64,000 nt of DNA from positions 8,455,763 through 8,519,762 of the forward strand of contig CM032660.1 of the NCBI GenBank assembly GCA_019095985.1, in the 5' to 3' direction. The notes beneath the pieces were generated by a model. The model searched no databases, was not told where the DNA came from, and saw nothing but the letters and a program-made list of their open reading frames with translations. Shown one piece after another: positions 31,201 to 46,200 of the stretch (within the stretch, counting starts at the first letter, position 1; each line of letters starts with the position of its first letter). This DNA is from Streblospio benedicti. Taxonomy: Eukaryota > Annelida > Polychaeta > Spionida > Spionidae. Both the position numbers and the translations under genes were made by a program.

Positions 31201-34200
31201 ATCGCTTACATGTGAAAGTAGACTAACATTCTAAATCGACAAAAAAAGGTGATGAATAAGATATATACAGAAAGCAGAGCATACTCCAAATATCCACCTA
31301 TTTATTATATAGAATATTTATAAAATGCCACTAGGAAAAATAATTGCAGCTCCTTTTCAATGCTACGTTTAGATAAATTTCTGACAGTATTACTACCGTA
31401 GTCTTTATTCTTGTATTTTCCATATATATGGTGATTTTAACATTTAGTGTTGTACTTGTTGTAGGATGTTACGTTCCTGTTCTTTGGTGGTTTGCTTGTG
31501 GCCGTAGCTGTAGAGAAATGGAATCTTCACAAGCGTGTGGCACTGCGCGTGCTTCTAATGGTTGGATCAAAGCCTATGTTGTGAGTTGACTTCCATGCTA
31601 GACACAACTTCTATGTAGTGTGATTACACCTTGTGATGTAACAACATTGTGAGGGCATATGTTTTACAATAAATAGCCCCATGCAAAGTTGTTGCAAAGC
31701 TAGATTTATTTCCACTTTTTATTGCTTCCTATATCCAAGTTATTTTTTTGCCATTTTTTTTACTTAATGCATGTCTCCTCATACTAGTCTATAGATAAAT
31801 TTTGAAATAGATATAACAGATTGTATTACAGTTGTGAAGATTTTGTAGATATTGCTTACGCTTATATTTTAATAAATAAATAATAGATATATCTATAGTT
31901 TATGTCGTAATCCTATTTAGGCTTATTTGAAGACAAATGTGACACATATAAGATGTCGGCTCCCTAGCATATACAATGTAGGTAGGCTAGGGAGACTAAT
32001 GTTTTTACAGTTTTTTTATTTCAGATAATTTTCAGATTTGTAAGAATATAATTTCCAATTGTGCATAGAGCCCAGATAATTTTAAAGATCTTGTAATCAG
32101 CATTTAAGTAACATCAAAATCATAGTAGAATATATAATATGAGCGCACAGTAAGGCATGTATTGAAATAGTTTGGTTCATGTTTGCATTTGTGTTATTTA
32201 TTGTATGCATAGCAAAATTTTACTTTTACAAAAAGCATGTACAAATTTTCAAATGCATGTGAATGAGAATCTTTGTGGACATTGGAACTTAGATATTGTT
32301 GTTTGTGCTTTATTTGAGAATTAAATTTCTTACAGTTACTCTTTTCAGTACCAGTCCTCAGTTGTAAGTTTTGGATTTTGTAAATAATTGTGAGTATAGA
32401 AAGATCAAAACACTACATATTTATTATAAGGGCTGTAATGCATGTGTAGGAATAGCAATCATTACCAAATCTGTAATACTAAAACAACATTTTTAAAGAT
32501 TGGTCAAATTTTAAAGTCTGTAATAATTATAAAGTGTTTTGATTTTTTGTTTATGGTGTGGGATGATATAGCATGAGTTTCTCCAAAATATGTCCCCATG
32601 CAATGAAGGCATGCGAAGGAAATGAATCATAAAGAATAGAATTTTGAAAATAGTTAATTAAAATATATGTATAATTTTATCCATTTTAACCTTAAATTTT
32701 CATACACATTTCCTTTAACATGTGTTCATATCATTGAGGTATATGAGGATGAACTTATTGCTACTAATACCTATTTCTTTTTATATTTGGTGACCAAATG
32801 AATATTTTACAGATGTCTTGTTTGTTGAAGCAAAAACTGTTTAGTAAGGTATATTTTGGAATTAGTTGAAATATGCTTATTGCTTATCAACTATTCCTGT
32901 TACGTTTATACACCAATCCATTCATTTGGTTCAGATATTATTTGTATCATTTCAGAATTTTCAGAGCTTCTTTTTGGAATTTAAAACTAGAGATTATAAA
33001 TTGAATAACTCTTAAAGTGATTATTATTTGACTCATCAAATCATTTCTTTCTTATTCATTATAACATCGTTTTGTTTTAAATAGTGGTAGATCCTACCTG
33101 TATCAGTAGGTCAATTTTCTATTCTTTTGTCATACACATCATCAAAAATATAAATCTTGCCTTTATATATGAACATGAGGTGATATTCTTATGTTCTTAT
33201 CTATGCAAGAAACAGAAATGTTGCCATGCATTTCAACAATACATTGAATTTAATATCAAATCTCCCATTTGTTTCAACCATTTATCTCTCACACACGAGA
33301 CAAGGTTAGCAAATTAAAAATATTGGGAACATTAATATGAGATTAAAATAATTTTTAAGGTGGCAAGTTATGTTTACTTTTAGAATTTGTTTTATTTTAT
33401 TTCTATAAGCTTTTTGACTGGGACATTTAAACAGTTATAAAAATACATATGTTGTATTCGGAGATAGATTTAAATGTAAGCTTGACAAAGCCTTCCAGCT
33501 TTGGTGCTTTAAGAATGCTAACCCGACATACATGTATAATGTATTGCGAATCTGCATAGAAAAGGGGTTAAGTCCATATAGGATAGGTTCTTCCACACTG
33601 ACATGGATTTCACAAATACCTGTCTACATGTACAGGGAAATTGTAGATTTGTATTGCTGGGTGAGTTGGAGCCTCAATGACCATAGGTCAAAGTCAAGTG
33701 ACTTAAAAAAAAACCTTCTTATTCCATAGTTTCAGAATTTGAGGTTGTTTGCTATTTGATAAATAATTGGAAATTAATTTGCATTGGAACATGTTGTATA
33801 TGTTCTAATTTTCTAATTTTGAATGAATGAAAATATTTAAATTATTGAGTGTACATGTACATAATTCAATATATTGTACAATAATATGATAAGCATGTGC
33901 ATAAATGGTCACACATTTTGCATGGATTTACACCTGTCAAATGATTTATCAAATGTATATTTATGTACATTTGTGTACATGCAGTTTATCGTTAGTAAAT
34001 ATTGTTGCATAAATCAACCAAAGAGATTCCTTTGAAAATATCCATAATTATGTACAAATACTAAACGTAAGTGAATCTTAACCATTTTCATCTTCATTAT
34101 TTACTTTAATTCTTACTATTTCATTTTGTCTATATTTCTTTCCTCTAGTTTTGTCTATCATACTGGACTTGTGATTATGTGTTCAACCCACCTGCAGTAA

Positions 34201-37200
34201 TTGTAGATACCGTTGTTATGTTTACAAGTGTTCCTTCTAACTCACATATAGTGTAGGTTAGATGAATCGTGGAAGAGAAATATCTTTATTTGGATTTGTG
34301 TGTTTTAGAAATTTAGTTATTTTTAAATGAAAATAAGAATTAAATAGTCTTTGATGCAAAAGTGTTACTGTGGCTGCAATTGTTCAGCACTGGTTGATTA
34401 CTCATTTTTGTCTCATATTTTTATTGGAATTGGCAACACATACTTGCATGTACATCAGTATCCTTACCAATCGTCTAGTAACATTGGATTCAATTCATGG
34501 TTCATCATTCATATATTCTCTAAAGTCATCTGTCAGCTTACTAGTGTCATCGTAACTTAAATTACAGCAGCAAAAGAGGATAATTATGAAGCTCATTTGT
34601 CTGTGGTGACATTTTGAAATCATCAGCTTCAAGACAAGCTAAGTCTTCCCTAAGAGGACCATAGCAAGAAATAATGAATGCCAAAATCATATAGCAACCT
34701 CACCAATACACAAACATATTACATTTTTGTTACCAAGCAATGAATGAGCATATCACACGCTTGTTTTTCATGCTTTCATCTTCAAAAGATAACAACCGAT
34801 TTAGTCGCTTGAAATGAAGCTGACACCATACTCAGATAACAAAATCATGCAGCTTGAAAAGGATTATGTTCAACAAATTAACAAAAATTATGTTTCAGCT
34901 GTTAATTTGCCTCTCTAAAATAATGGTCTATGTTATAGCATGTACACTGTGTTGTAGTCTGATGTTGGGCTTCATGTCGGTGACTGCGTTCTTGTCGATG
35001 TGGCTGAGCAATACGGCCACCACCGCCATGATGATGCCCATCGCCCAGGCTGTCATTAATGAGATCCATGACAGTATGAAGGCTAATGCTCATGCCGCAG
35101 AGGAAGGTGGGTCAATGAGGGGTGATTGTGGCGCTGCTAGGACTGTGATAGTCCGTTGCCACTGATATTAGTGCCATACTATACAGTAAAACCTTTGTGA
35201 AAAGACCAATTTGGGTAACAGAGTGAAGCAGTCAATTTAGAGTAGTGGTCTTCTTGTGAGGGTTTATTGTAATTGTACACACTACACAGCTTGTATACCC
35301 TATGATGTTTAGACTATTGTTTTAATCAGCAATATTATATTGTGTTATAAATATAGATATGTAATTTTAAGTCGGTAGTCTATTCATCATAGCGTGTCTT
35401 AAGTGTATGGTGCTGACACCAGTGTTTGCGAGTTTATTCATGGCTGCAAATGACTTGTGCTTATAGATGTGTTTTTGTACAGACTTCACTGTACTGTGTG
35501 AAAATGTGCTCATTGCTGACTATGTTTTGTTACATTTACTACTGCATCATTTTTGTTTCATTTTAAGTATTCACAAATCCTAAAAAAATGTCAGCCTGTT
35601 AGAAAGATATAGTAAAATTCACACACGAGTGGTAATAATTGAAAAAGAAAGGTTTGAGAATGTGAGTATGCTGATCGCAACAAACTAGGTGGTTTACATA
35701 TACTGTGTCCTATCAGAAGAAAAAACGAAATCTTTATGTTGCAAAGCGATTTACATCTTATGGACCTCAACAATCTGATAATATCTACCTCAACAATCTG
35801 ATAATATCTACCATTACCTACATAAACCAGTCATGCAATTTATTTTGCCAGTGATTATTAAACATTTTATACCATATTCCTAGGCATCAAAGTCCTATCG
35901 TATATTATAGTTTATATTGAAAAATTATCTATTGGGGTCTTTTAAAGTGGAGGATCTTTTTTAATTAAAATCTTTTGAAAATATTTCTTACAGTTTTCAT
36001 AGTCTTAATAGCCATAGCTTGTTCATTTTATTGTCCTACTTTGAATTATTGTTAAGTTTTATTTACTTTTTGTATATATGATAGAACAATAGTTATGATG
36101 TCATAAGTTGAAATTTGTGAAGTGTATTTTTTTGTATGTGAGCATATACCTGCTTTTGTAAATACTATTAATATTCCTACGCAATCTTGCATTATTATTT
36201 ACGCTGTAATGTGTATTGTTTTTACTAATTTTTGTAATATTATTACAATTTATGTTTTCATTTCCTATTTTACAGTTCAATATTATATGATATGATTTCA
36301 GATGAGCTAAATTCTCCATTGAATGAGAAAGGTAAGACAGATTAGACAAACCATTTTTTTTTCTAGGAGTTGTCACTCATGCTCTTTTCTTCTTCACTTA
36401 TGGTGGATAAGTTTTTAGTGCATTATTCTTCACATAAGTAAAATCTATCATCTTCTCTATACTAGCATAGTTTAAAGCAATCACTACAACAATTTTGTCC
36501 TCTCTGTCCAAATTTTTAAAATAATCATTTGTGGCATGTACATTGTACGTGAGTACAATAATGATACTCTGACAGTTACCAAATCAAGTTCTGCAAAATG
36601 TTATAGCTACTGATTCGTATGACGTAAGTTTGATTCAAGATAAAAATAAACATATAATATGATATGATGCCAGATGAACTAAAATATACATTGAATTTAG
36701 TGGTTGATAATACATTATAAATACTATCCTAAATTGATAAGTGTTCTTCTTACAGATATGACATTTGCTACATCTTTGTCAGCCGGTAATGTTATGATAT
36801 TCTTAATAAATCTTGTTATTGTTATTATTTAGTTAGCTAAAACTATATAATGTACACACTTTTGCAGCATTTGCCAAATTAAGCAGCAATATGAGTTCAT
36901 TAGCTTTCATTGAGTTTGAAAGCTTGTGTTATTTTAAACAAATAATGCCAATTTTACAAAAGGAATTATTCTTTTATTGCAAATCTTGCTATTTTTGTTG
37001 GTGGTATAATTTGAAATGTATGTGATAGTTTAAAATATACATTCAAATGGAGTTATAAGAACACATAAACTACAAATGCAGTTTTCTTAGCTCACCATTT
37101 TATTGGAAGAGAATACTTAAAGATGTGAAAAATTTGTAACAAATAAAAACATCAAATGCTCAGCCAGCTATGCCTGTGCAAAAATTAGATGATTGTCGTA

Positions 37201-40200
37201 TCAATTAATTATCGGTGATATTTATAGGGTGCAAGAAGGATATCCATCCTTGTCATGTAATATTTTGGACATATTGACTGCTATTTTTTTTACCAACAGT
37301 GTTTAGGCTTTGCTTGGAGTATACTCATTTGTAATTAAGAGTAATGCGAACATCTGCCTGGCCACGATACATGTACAATTGTATCATCGTACATGTAACG
37401 GTGAAATTATGTAATGAAACTATATAAAATTTTGTAGCACAATATGCTTTTATTTAGCTAGAGAAAAATAAGACTTTGACATTCTGTATACCCTAATTCT
37501 ATTTAATTTCCTTAATGTTATGAACAGATAGCAAATATTCTCTAAAAGTAATAATTGCTACATATTCAAACACTCAAGGCAGTCGATGATTTTACATGTA
37601 TACATAATGTATGTTACACGAGGATTATATGAACACAAGATACCCCTTGGCGCTCTTTTTATTTGGGATCAGTGTATTTTCTTATTGATTTTCCCTCTAT
37701 ACCAAACATTGCTGTCTGACTATTTTGAGCAGACTTTTTTCTACCTCATTTTGATGAGGTTGTTATCAATCAGTCGATAGTGAGAAAAATAAGACTAATT
37801 AATGTGCTCTTTTTCGCTTATGGCATGATGCAGAGAAGCTTTTCAAATTATATTTACATTAAATATTCACTTTTATGGTTAATGTTTAAATGTATCAAAT
37901 ATTACTGTATTATAAGTCTCTATATTTGTTATTTAACATTTTAGTTAATGATCTATATTCATTATAAAACTATAACATGAGTAAGAATGGTGTTTTTATT
38001 GTAATTATAGTATATATACCTCCACCCCGGCCCCCATCTAATGATGCTGGGGTCTATGAGTTTAAAAACAAAATTGATGTTTGATGTATACTAAACTTTA
38101 TGTTATAACAAAATTTAGAATTATTCTAACTGAACAGGTGAAATCATGTATTGTAATATTTTTTTCTATATACAATTCTTCTGTCTCTAAGTATCCTTTT
38201 TGTGAGAGTAAATTGATAATCAGGTACATGTATGATTTAAATTACTTGATGTATTCCTCAGAATACTTTTTAATGCAAGTACAAATGTAGTACATTATAA
38301 CACTAATGCTCATGTAAAATATTAATTTTTTATCAAAACAATATCAAATTTGTTATACTTTTATGTATATACATACAATATGTCATACATGGACATGTAG
38401 ATGTACAGAATGTATGTCATGAGATGGACACTGTTAAATTTACTCACACAAAATTGGATGCTATTTGACATTCCTCTTGATTTATTTAGTACATAAATAT
38501 CCTGATAATCATGTGTAAAATGTTTCTCTGTATATATTGTGAATCTAATAACATGTATTGTTGCTGTCTGTGAACAGTTTTGTAATCTTTTATGATTTGT
38601 TTCATCTTTTCAGCTATGACAATGATAATTATAGAAAAACAAATATTTTGATACAGCATAAAACCAGTAATTCAAATAAATCTTATTCTTGTAATATACG
38701 TATTAAAAAAAATACAAATGATGAAAAAGTTGTTCATCTTTTCCATTAATCAGGCATAATTGTTATGTAAATATAAGTACTAAAGTAATCATTTATTTTC
38801 AGTTACTAAATTTGAGAATTTAGTAAATTGCATTATGATGATATGAAATTAAAATGTATAGTGCATGTATTCAAAAATCCTTTAAAACTTTCCAAACTAG
38901 ATGCTGATAATATGGCTGGAGGTGTTGAGAATTTTCATGTGTGGTGTATCTTCAGGTGGTGAATCTCTCCAAATGAAGGCGAATGGAGAGACCGCTTCAA
39001 AAAAAGATGGTAGTCTGGATGGTGACCCAGAAGAAGCAGCAGCAGAAAGGTAATTCTCTTTCATTTTCCATATGTATGTTTCTAGTGAATTAATGACTTG
39101 TGCAGATGCCATTAAGTGAAATTTATATGCTTGCTCTAAAGAAATTCTTATTGCATGTCAAAAACTGAAAATTGATTTTGATTGAAATATCTTGGGGGGA
39201 AACTGAGCTGCATTTTATTTTATTTCTAGAAATTAATTCTAGAAGAAGCCTAGCTATAACACCATGTTATCAAAGTATGAAATTTATCGGTTAGATGAAT
39301 ATTTTATGGCATGATAAGAGGTACAGTTACATCCCTTGGATTTCAGAAAAAAACAAAAGCATTTGATATATGCATAAATGTGACTGGACAAGTTAAGGAT
39401 AAAAATTTCAGTAGTAACGGCAAGTGAAAAATAGATCAAAATAAGTCAAAAATTGCAACAATTCGATTCAGATACCCCTGCTTTGGAGGGTGTCTTTCTA
39501 TGTTTGCTTCTGTCCACGTCTATGTCTCAAAGACACAGGACAACACACTTGCCATCATGCGGGGAGATTTGTGTTTTTCAAACAATTCCTATTGTTAATA
39601 TAAGAAGCTGTTGATAATATACATGTACACTACATGTAGCTACATGTACATCATTTTTGTTAACACTAGTTTGGAGTGATACAGTTAGTGTCAACTATTT
39701 TATAGTGTTGCTTGTTGTTTGGATTGCTTTTGGCTACTTTTGGGATGATTCCAGTAAAATTGCATGTGTTTGTTAGAATTTGAGTTGTATAATTTTTATA
39801 AAAATATTGTTGATTTTAAGAACACTTTTATTTCACATTTGTAACATAATATTGTTATTGACTTGCGCTTTTGTCATTATGTACTAGAATATTTTTATCC
39901 ATTATGTTGGAAACTAAATGAAAGAATTTCAGAGAAGAATCTACTCCTTCATCTTATTCACCTTTTTCCAAGTGCATATAGTTATACATACCACTTACTA
40001 AGGCTCAAATGTGATCAACAGATGAATGTTAATAAGTTAACCATCATATTGGAAAGAAAATTTGTTTACAATTTACAAGATTTTCAGAAAACATTCTAGG
40101 ATATAGCACATCATTTGTGGCAAAGAAAGCCTTACATTTTCTCTACCATGGATATTAGCAAAGCACTGCTTATTTTGCTGCTAATTGCCTTGCCATCTAA

Positions 40201-43200
40201 TATAGAATGATAAATTGCAGTACGAGATAGGGGTGTCAAGGTGGCAGATGCCCAACTATTTGAATTGTTTTGTTGTTTATTTGCCAATTTTAGTGGAATA
40301 CATCTGTGGAAACCCAAGCAACATCAGTGTGAAGCATGCTATGCATATAGAATAACCAAAAAGCTATATTTTCAAAATGAGAAGAGACTAAAGTGGAGAT
40401 ATTTGTACCACAGAGTCTAGACACGTAATAGAAGGTCTGTGTACCATGAAAGTAGATATTTTTCAAAAGTTTAGTTTTACACTATAATCAATTATGCACC
40501 TGCAGTCTACATTTTGTGTTTGATAATTATGAAGTTAGACATTATAAATGTTAAAAGTTAGTATATTTTTTTTTAATTTCAGCATTCTCATAGAAAACAA
40601 CCATGGGTAAATAATCATTTTGAATAAATTCATTTTCATATTCATCCAGGGCTTATTCTTGTACTATGCATCACTTATTTCACTGCCCTTCAATCACTGT
40701 CTCCCAGCTTTGAAAGTATTAGATGTATCACGTGTCTACATGTATGGTGGTGGCTATCTAGAAATTAATGTTTTCTATGATTGTGGGTGTTGACATACAT
40801 AAACACATCATGACATCTAAGGCATCACTCATGTTAAACTGCTTAGTAATAGGTAAATTGGTTTTTTGACAATCTTATACAATGCATAAATGTAATTTAT
40901 AAAGTTTATTATTGTCTACATGCACATATTACATAAATTTCAAAAAATATTTATGATCAGTTACTAAGAAAAGACGTCACTAATATATGGTCATATCCTT
41001 TTATTTCATATTTTAAAATCAAACAATGTAAGTAAATATATATTTCATACATCTATTTTTGGGAACACCCATCTTAAGCCTTGTCTTTATCTTTTTTTTA
41101 TTTTTTGCACTATTCTTAATTAAGTGTTATTATGTTTGCAAAATATGAGTGCGTTTGAACTATATATGTACTTCTTTAAATTCATTTCTTTATTTTGTGA
41201 TTTTCATTTTTAAACACAGTACATCGGAGAGTTTTTAAAATTTTGATTTTCAGGTAGCATATAGATGTATTTCATTTGGAAAAAAAATTGTGGGGTTTTG
41301 GTATTTACCTTAACATTTTCAGTTTCATGTTTGGCTGTTAGAAGAAATAGATTATTTTTGTTAGCCTTAATAATTATCACAATTTGTTATGTACTACAAT
41401 GTATGTAGGTTAGGTTTACTTGTAAATAAAGTATTTTTGTTCAAACATTTATTAAGAAAATGTAAAGCTTATTTGTTAGTTAACATATAACATAGAGCAT
41501 AGATTAAAAATTTGGTTTTAATAATGATAAGTTATCAAGTAGATTTTTGATATGTAAATGGACTTCCATTCTACAAAATGCATGTAGCTGTTATATTTTA
41601 GTATGTAAGTTTATTCTAATATGTGTAAAGCTCTGACCTAAAGAAAATTGAGATGAAAATACATGTACATGTTTTTAACATTCCAGACAATGTTTGCTTT
41701 TTATAATTGTAGACGACGCAAATTTGTTCGTAAGGACAGTGAGAGTGTGGAACCCAAAGACTTTGTGCGACGTGACAGCGTGTGTAGCAGAACATTGAAG
41801 GAAATCAAAGCGGAGAAGGCTTACAAGAAGTTTGCGGTTGGTCTTAAGCTGTCCATCGCACTTGCTGCTAACATCGGAGGAACGGGAACACTCACAGGAA
41901 CTGGACCTAACCTTGTGATTAAAGGGCAGCTTGATACGTAAGCTGGAGTTACCCACTCATTTAGAGAAATAGGCTTATGTTATCACTATTTTAAAGTGTA
42001 GAATATGCCGTGGCAATGATTTGTAGTTGTAATACTTTTCATTAAGATGATGTTGATTAATAAGAAAGAATATACATGTGATTGAAGAGAAGTATTTTTT
42101 TTCCAGTATTTACGGGCCAGACAATGATGTGAACTTCACCACATGGTTTGTGTTTGCCTTCCCCAACATGTGCATCTCGCTGATCGTGGGCTGGGCGTGG
42201 CTCGTGATGCTCTACATCTCTCCCAAGTAAGCAGCACAATTCACTCATAGAATGAAAATTGCAATTACATGTACCTGTATGTTGTTCAATAACGTTTGTA
42301 TTGCTAAAACTTTATATTATATGCTTTTGATTACCTATAAAATTTTTAATATTTGCTTACGTGTAGCTGATTGATAAGAGTAATTAATAAATCAATCCCT
42401 TCAGTCTATATATTATCGATAGCATTGTCAAATTGAGAGCAATCTGAATAGGATTATTGATGACATCCAGATATTTCCATGTGAATAGAAAATTGTTTTG
42501 ATCTGCATGCACTTGTAGGGATTTGATCATGTGCTGTAAGCAGAAGGGCGATCCTGGTGCTGCAAGTGCAATCAAGACAGAGTACGAAAAACTAGGACCC
42601 ATGAGGTAAACGATTTGACTGCATGTTTCAAATCATGTAGAATTTTAATACTTAAAGGGTTTTACATGTATAGTAGTCAATAAGTCTGTTAAAGTGCTTT
42701 GTAATTCAGCACAAACTTTACAGAGGTGGTATTGAATTTTCTTTTTTCTTTGCTTAAAGAGGTTATTTTATTTGGTGTAATGATGTATATGAAATGCTTT
42801 CCAACATATTTTTTACTAAAGGTCATGTTAGTATATACATGAGAAAGGACCAAATTTATCATTTCAGCTTTGCTGAGGGTGCTGTGCTGATCCATTTCAT
42901 TGTGCTGGCTTTAGCGTGGTTCAGCAGAGATCCCCAGGTCTTCCCAGGCTGGAGTGAGCTTCTAGTGGAATCAGGGTACATATCACTGACTGTGCATGTA
43001 CTAGGTGTCTCCAAGTATTAATTAACCTTTCGTTTCCCAGCCATTTCCTTGGTTTGACAGAAAAAAATAATGCCAATGAAGTACGAGTATTTTGCATCTG
43101 AATTTAGGCGTGTAAAATGAGTGTACAATGTATGGATAAATGTTCTCCCAAATGATAGTCAAATAATGTTATTACTCTGGTTATTTGCCCCAAAATTCAC

Positions 43201-46200
43201 ATCAATATGTATTGTTTATACTCTTCTCGTATTCAGTCGCACAGTAGTATGGGGTCAACACAACGAGTATTTCTGTATGAAGGTTGTTTGAAAAAGAGGG
43301 CTATTTTTGCATCAAATTTGCCATACCGGTTGCCATGTATGGCGATCTAAGATTCCAAGGGTTAAATTAGCTTTGTTCATCTTTAAATTGTGCAAATAAT
43401 GAGTGCTTGCTGCATTATAGCATTACTAGAGGGGAGGGAAATTTGAAGCAACACTCTGCCTTAAATATTTACATGGATCTTTTTCCACAAGCATTGATTG
43501 CATTGTGATTGGCCAGCAGAATGTTTTTCATCTTTATTTTTCTTGTGATTTCTTCAGTCAGTTTGAAAAGTACAAATTGTATGGTGAACACATTCATGTA
43601 GGAAATTTATAAGCAAATACAAGCAATTACTAAATTCAAGAATAAGTTTGTCCTTACTCAGGCGATAATTTTATGTTATGCCACTGTTTTTTTTAGGTAT
43701 GTGACTGATGCGTGTGTTGGAATGACCATCGCCATGTCTCTGTTCTTCTGCCCGTGTCGGCCACCGATGTTCATGAGATGTCCAGCCGTCAGCACATGCT
43801 GCAAATCCGATGGATATGAAGATGGTACAATAGATGATTTGGATCTCTCTTAAAAAGATGATTGTCTCAATACAGTAGAGATATTTAAAAACAGAATTTA
43901 ATAATCAAATAACATTCAATTGTTATTTATTAACGTGTAGTACATAATTTGCTTGTTGAAAAGATTGGCCACTTTGAAATCATTTTTCCTACATACAGTG
44001 CTGTCATGTATATTGAAATGACCGTGAAATTTGATTTTTTTTATATATTTCTTGTTTAGAGGATTACCCCATATTGAAAATAATTTTTATTGTTTTAAGT
44101 TTTTTAAGGTTACAACTTATTTTGAAATGAAAGTGAATTTTTTTTCAAGCATAGTTCAAGTCAAAAGACATTAAAGTGTGCCATATTTTGGCTGCAGAGA
44201 CAGAAAATTGATATTTCAGGAAAATTTTGATAGAAGTGATTTAATGAAGGACTTGAGAATTTAGTATGCAGGAAGGCATCTAACTTAAATTCTATGTTTA
44301 CAGAAACTGATGATGGAATGTACAAGCCTGTTCCTGCCTTGCTGGACTGGGAGGATGTACATAAACACATGGCGTGGGGGGTGATCATGATCCTCGGAGG
44401 AAGTTTTGCTCTCGCTGATGCATGCTCGGTAAATAACCTGTTAATTTTATTCACAATAAAATATTTCCAATATGGAGATTGTTTTATTATAATAAATATT
44501 ATCAATAAGTAAAAGAAAATAACATTATTTTGTTAGTAGAATATATTTCTTGCATAGATACCTATAATATGCGATAAAGATCATTTGTGTTATGATTGAC
44601 ATTGTAAGCAGAACCAAATAATAATGAGATATGTACTTACATATTTATAGAACTTTTTAAAGATCTACACAATCTTTACATGTGTTCATGCTGTCATTCA
44701 TAAAACATGAGATGGATAAACATAAATAAATATGTCATGAAATCAAATATTCTCCCAACCTAAATCCAAAACAAAATCTACAAACTCCCCTCTCTGTATG
44801 CTGCAGGCATCAGGGCTCTCGGCGTACATGGGCATGATCCTGGGCAACTGGGAGGGCGTGCCGCTGTGGGCGCTCGTCATCGTGCTGTGCTTCATCACCA
44901 CCGTGTTCACCAACATCATCAGCAACACGGCCACGGCAACCATCTTCCTACCCATTCTCGCTGAAATGGTACGCTGCTCTCTGTTGCATAAAATGTAAAT
45001 GTGGTTGTTGAGAGTCGTGATTCAAGTTTTCTTTTCACAACTTTACATTTTGCACCAGGTCTTTGGCACACTTATTGTTCAATTGATTGTTTGTGACATA
45101 CTTGCATCCGCAGCATATTCAGCGCACAATGCTTATCACTTAAACAAACAGTCACTCTTTCAACCCAATGACCTGTACCTAATTAACGTGTAGGTGCCAC
45201 AGAGCAGTGTTGCAACTATTTAGGTATGAGTTTGCTCAACACCCACAACTAGATACGACTCGGAGTTGGACTCATGACCTTCTGGTAATGAGTCCCACTT
45301 CTTGTCCACTCAGCTACACAAATTTCATTGCTTTTATAATTGTTAATTATTTTTGGGCATTTTTTACATTGTACAAATGTAGCTTCTAGTTCTAAGTTGA
45401 CAGTAACAAATTGAAGGATGGTGATTTTTTAACACGCATCTTTTCATCACTCAATTTGTAAAATTATCAACCATAATTGTAAAATTATCAACCATAATTG
45501 TCAAAAAACAATTTTTAAATTAGAACATCATTTGTCTAACAAAATGGAAAAATACTATTTTAAAAGATGGACCATTTAGTATGTTTAGCTAAGATGAACT
45601 CTTACTACAATTTTTTAAGTTTTGATATCTATATTTTAGGCCAATGGAATGCACGTGAATCCCCTGTACTTGATGATCCCTGTAGCCATTGCTGCAAGCT
45701 TTGCATTCATGTTGCCAGTAGCAACACCACCCAATGCCATTGTGTTTGCGTATGGCGGAGTCAGAATCATTGATATGGTATGTACAGCACCTTTTTCTGA
45801 TTAAACTCTATTTTAAACTATAATGAAAAAGTGTATTCGCTATTAGGGATTTTAAGATTATTAGATATGTTTTGATAAAGTGATGCCATGAGATTAAAAA
45901 TCAAGACGATATTAGGTAGGTGGTATCAGTAACATCTTAAGCTACTATTTAATCAGTAAATGAATAGTAGTATGATCACATGCCATTCATAAAATTGAAT
46001 GAACTGTGTGAATTACAGGTAATATCTGGTACCTTGATGAACATCATATGCATTCTGCTGCTACAAGTCTCTCTCAACACGTACGGCATACCACTCTTCA
46101 ATCTCAATGAGTTCCCGGAATGGGCATCAAGAGGACAAATACAAGAACTGGCTATCAATGCCACAACACCATCTGCATTCAGCTATAATGTCACACTGGG

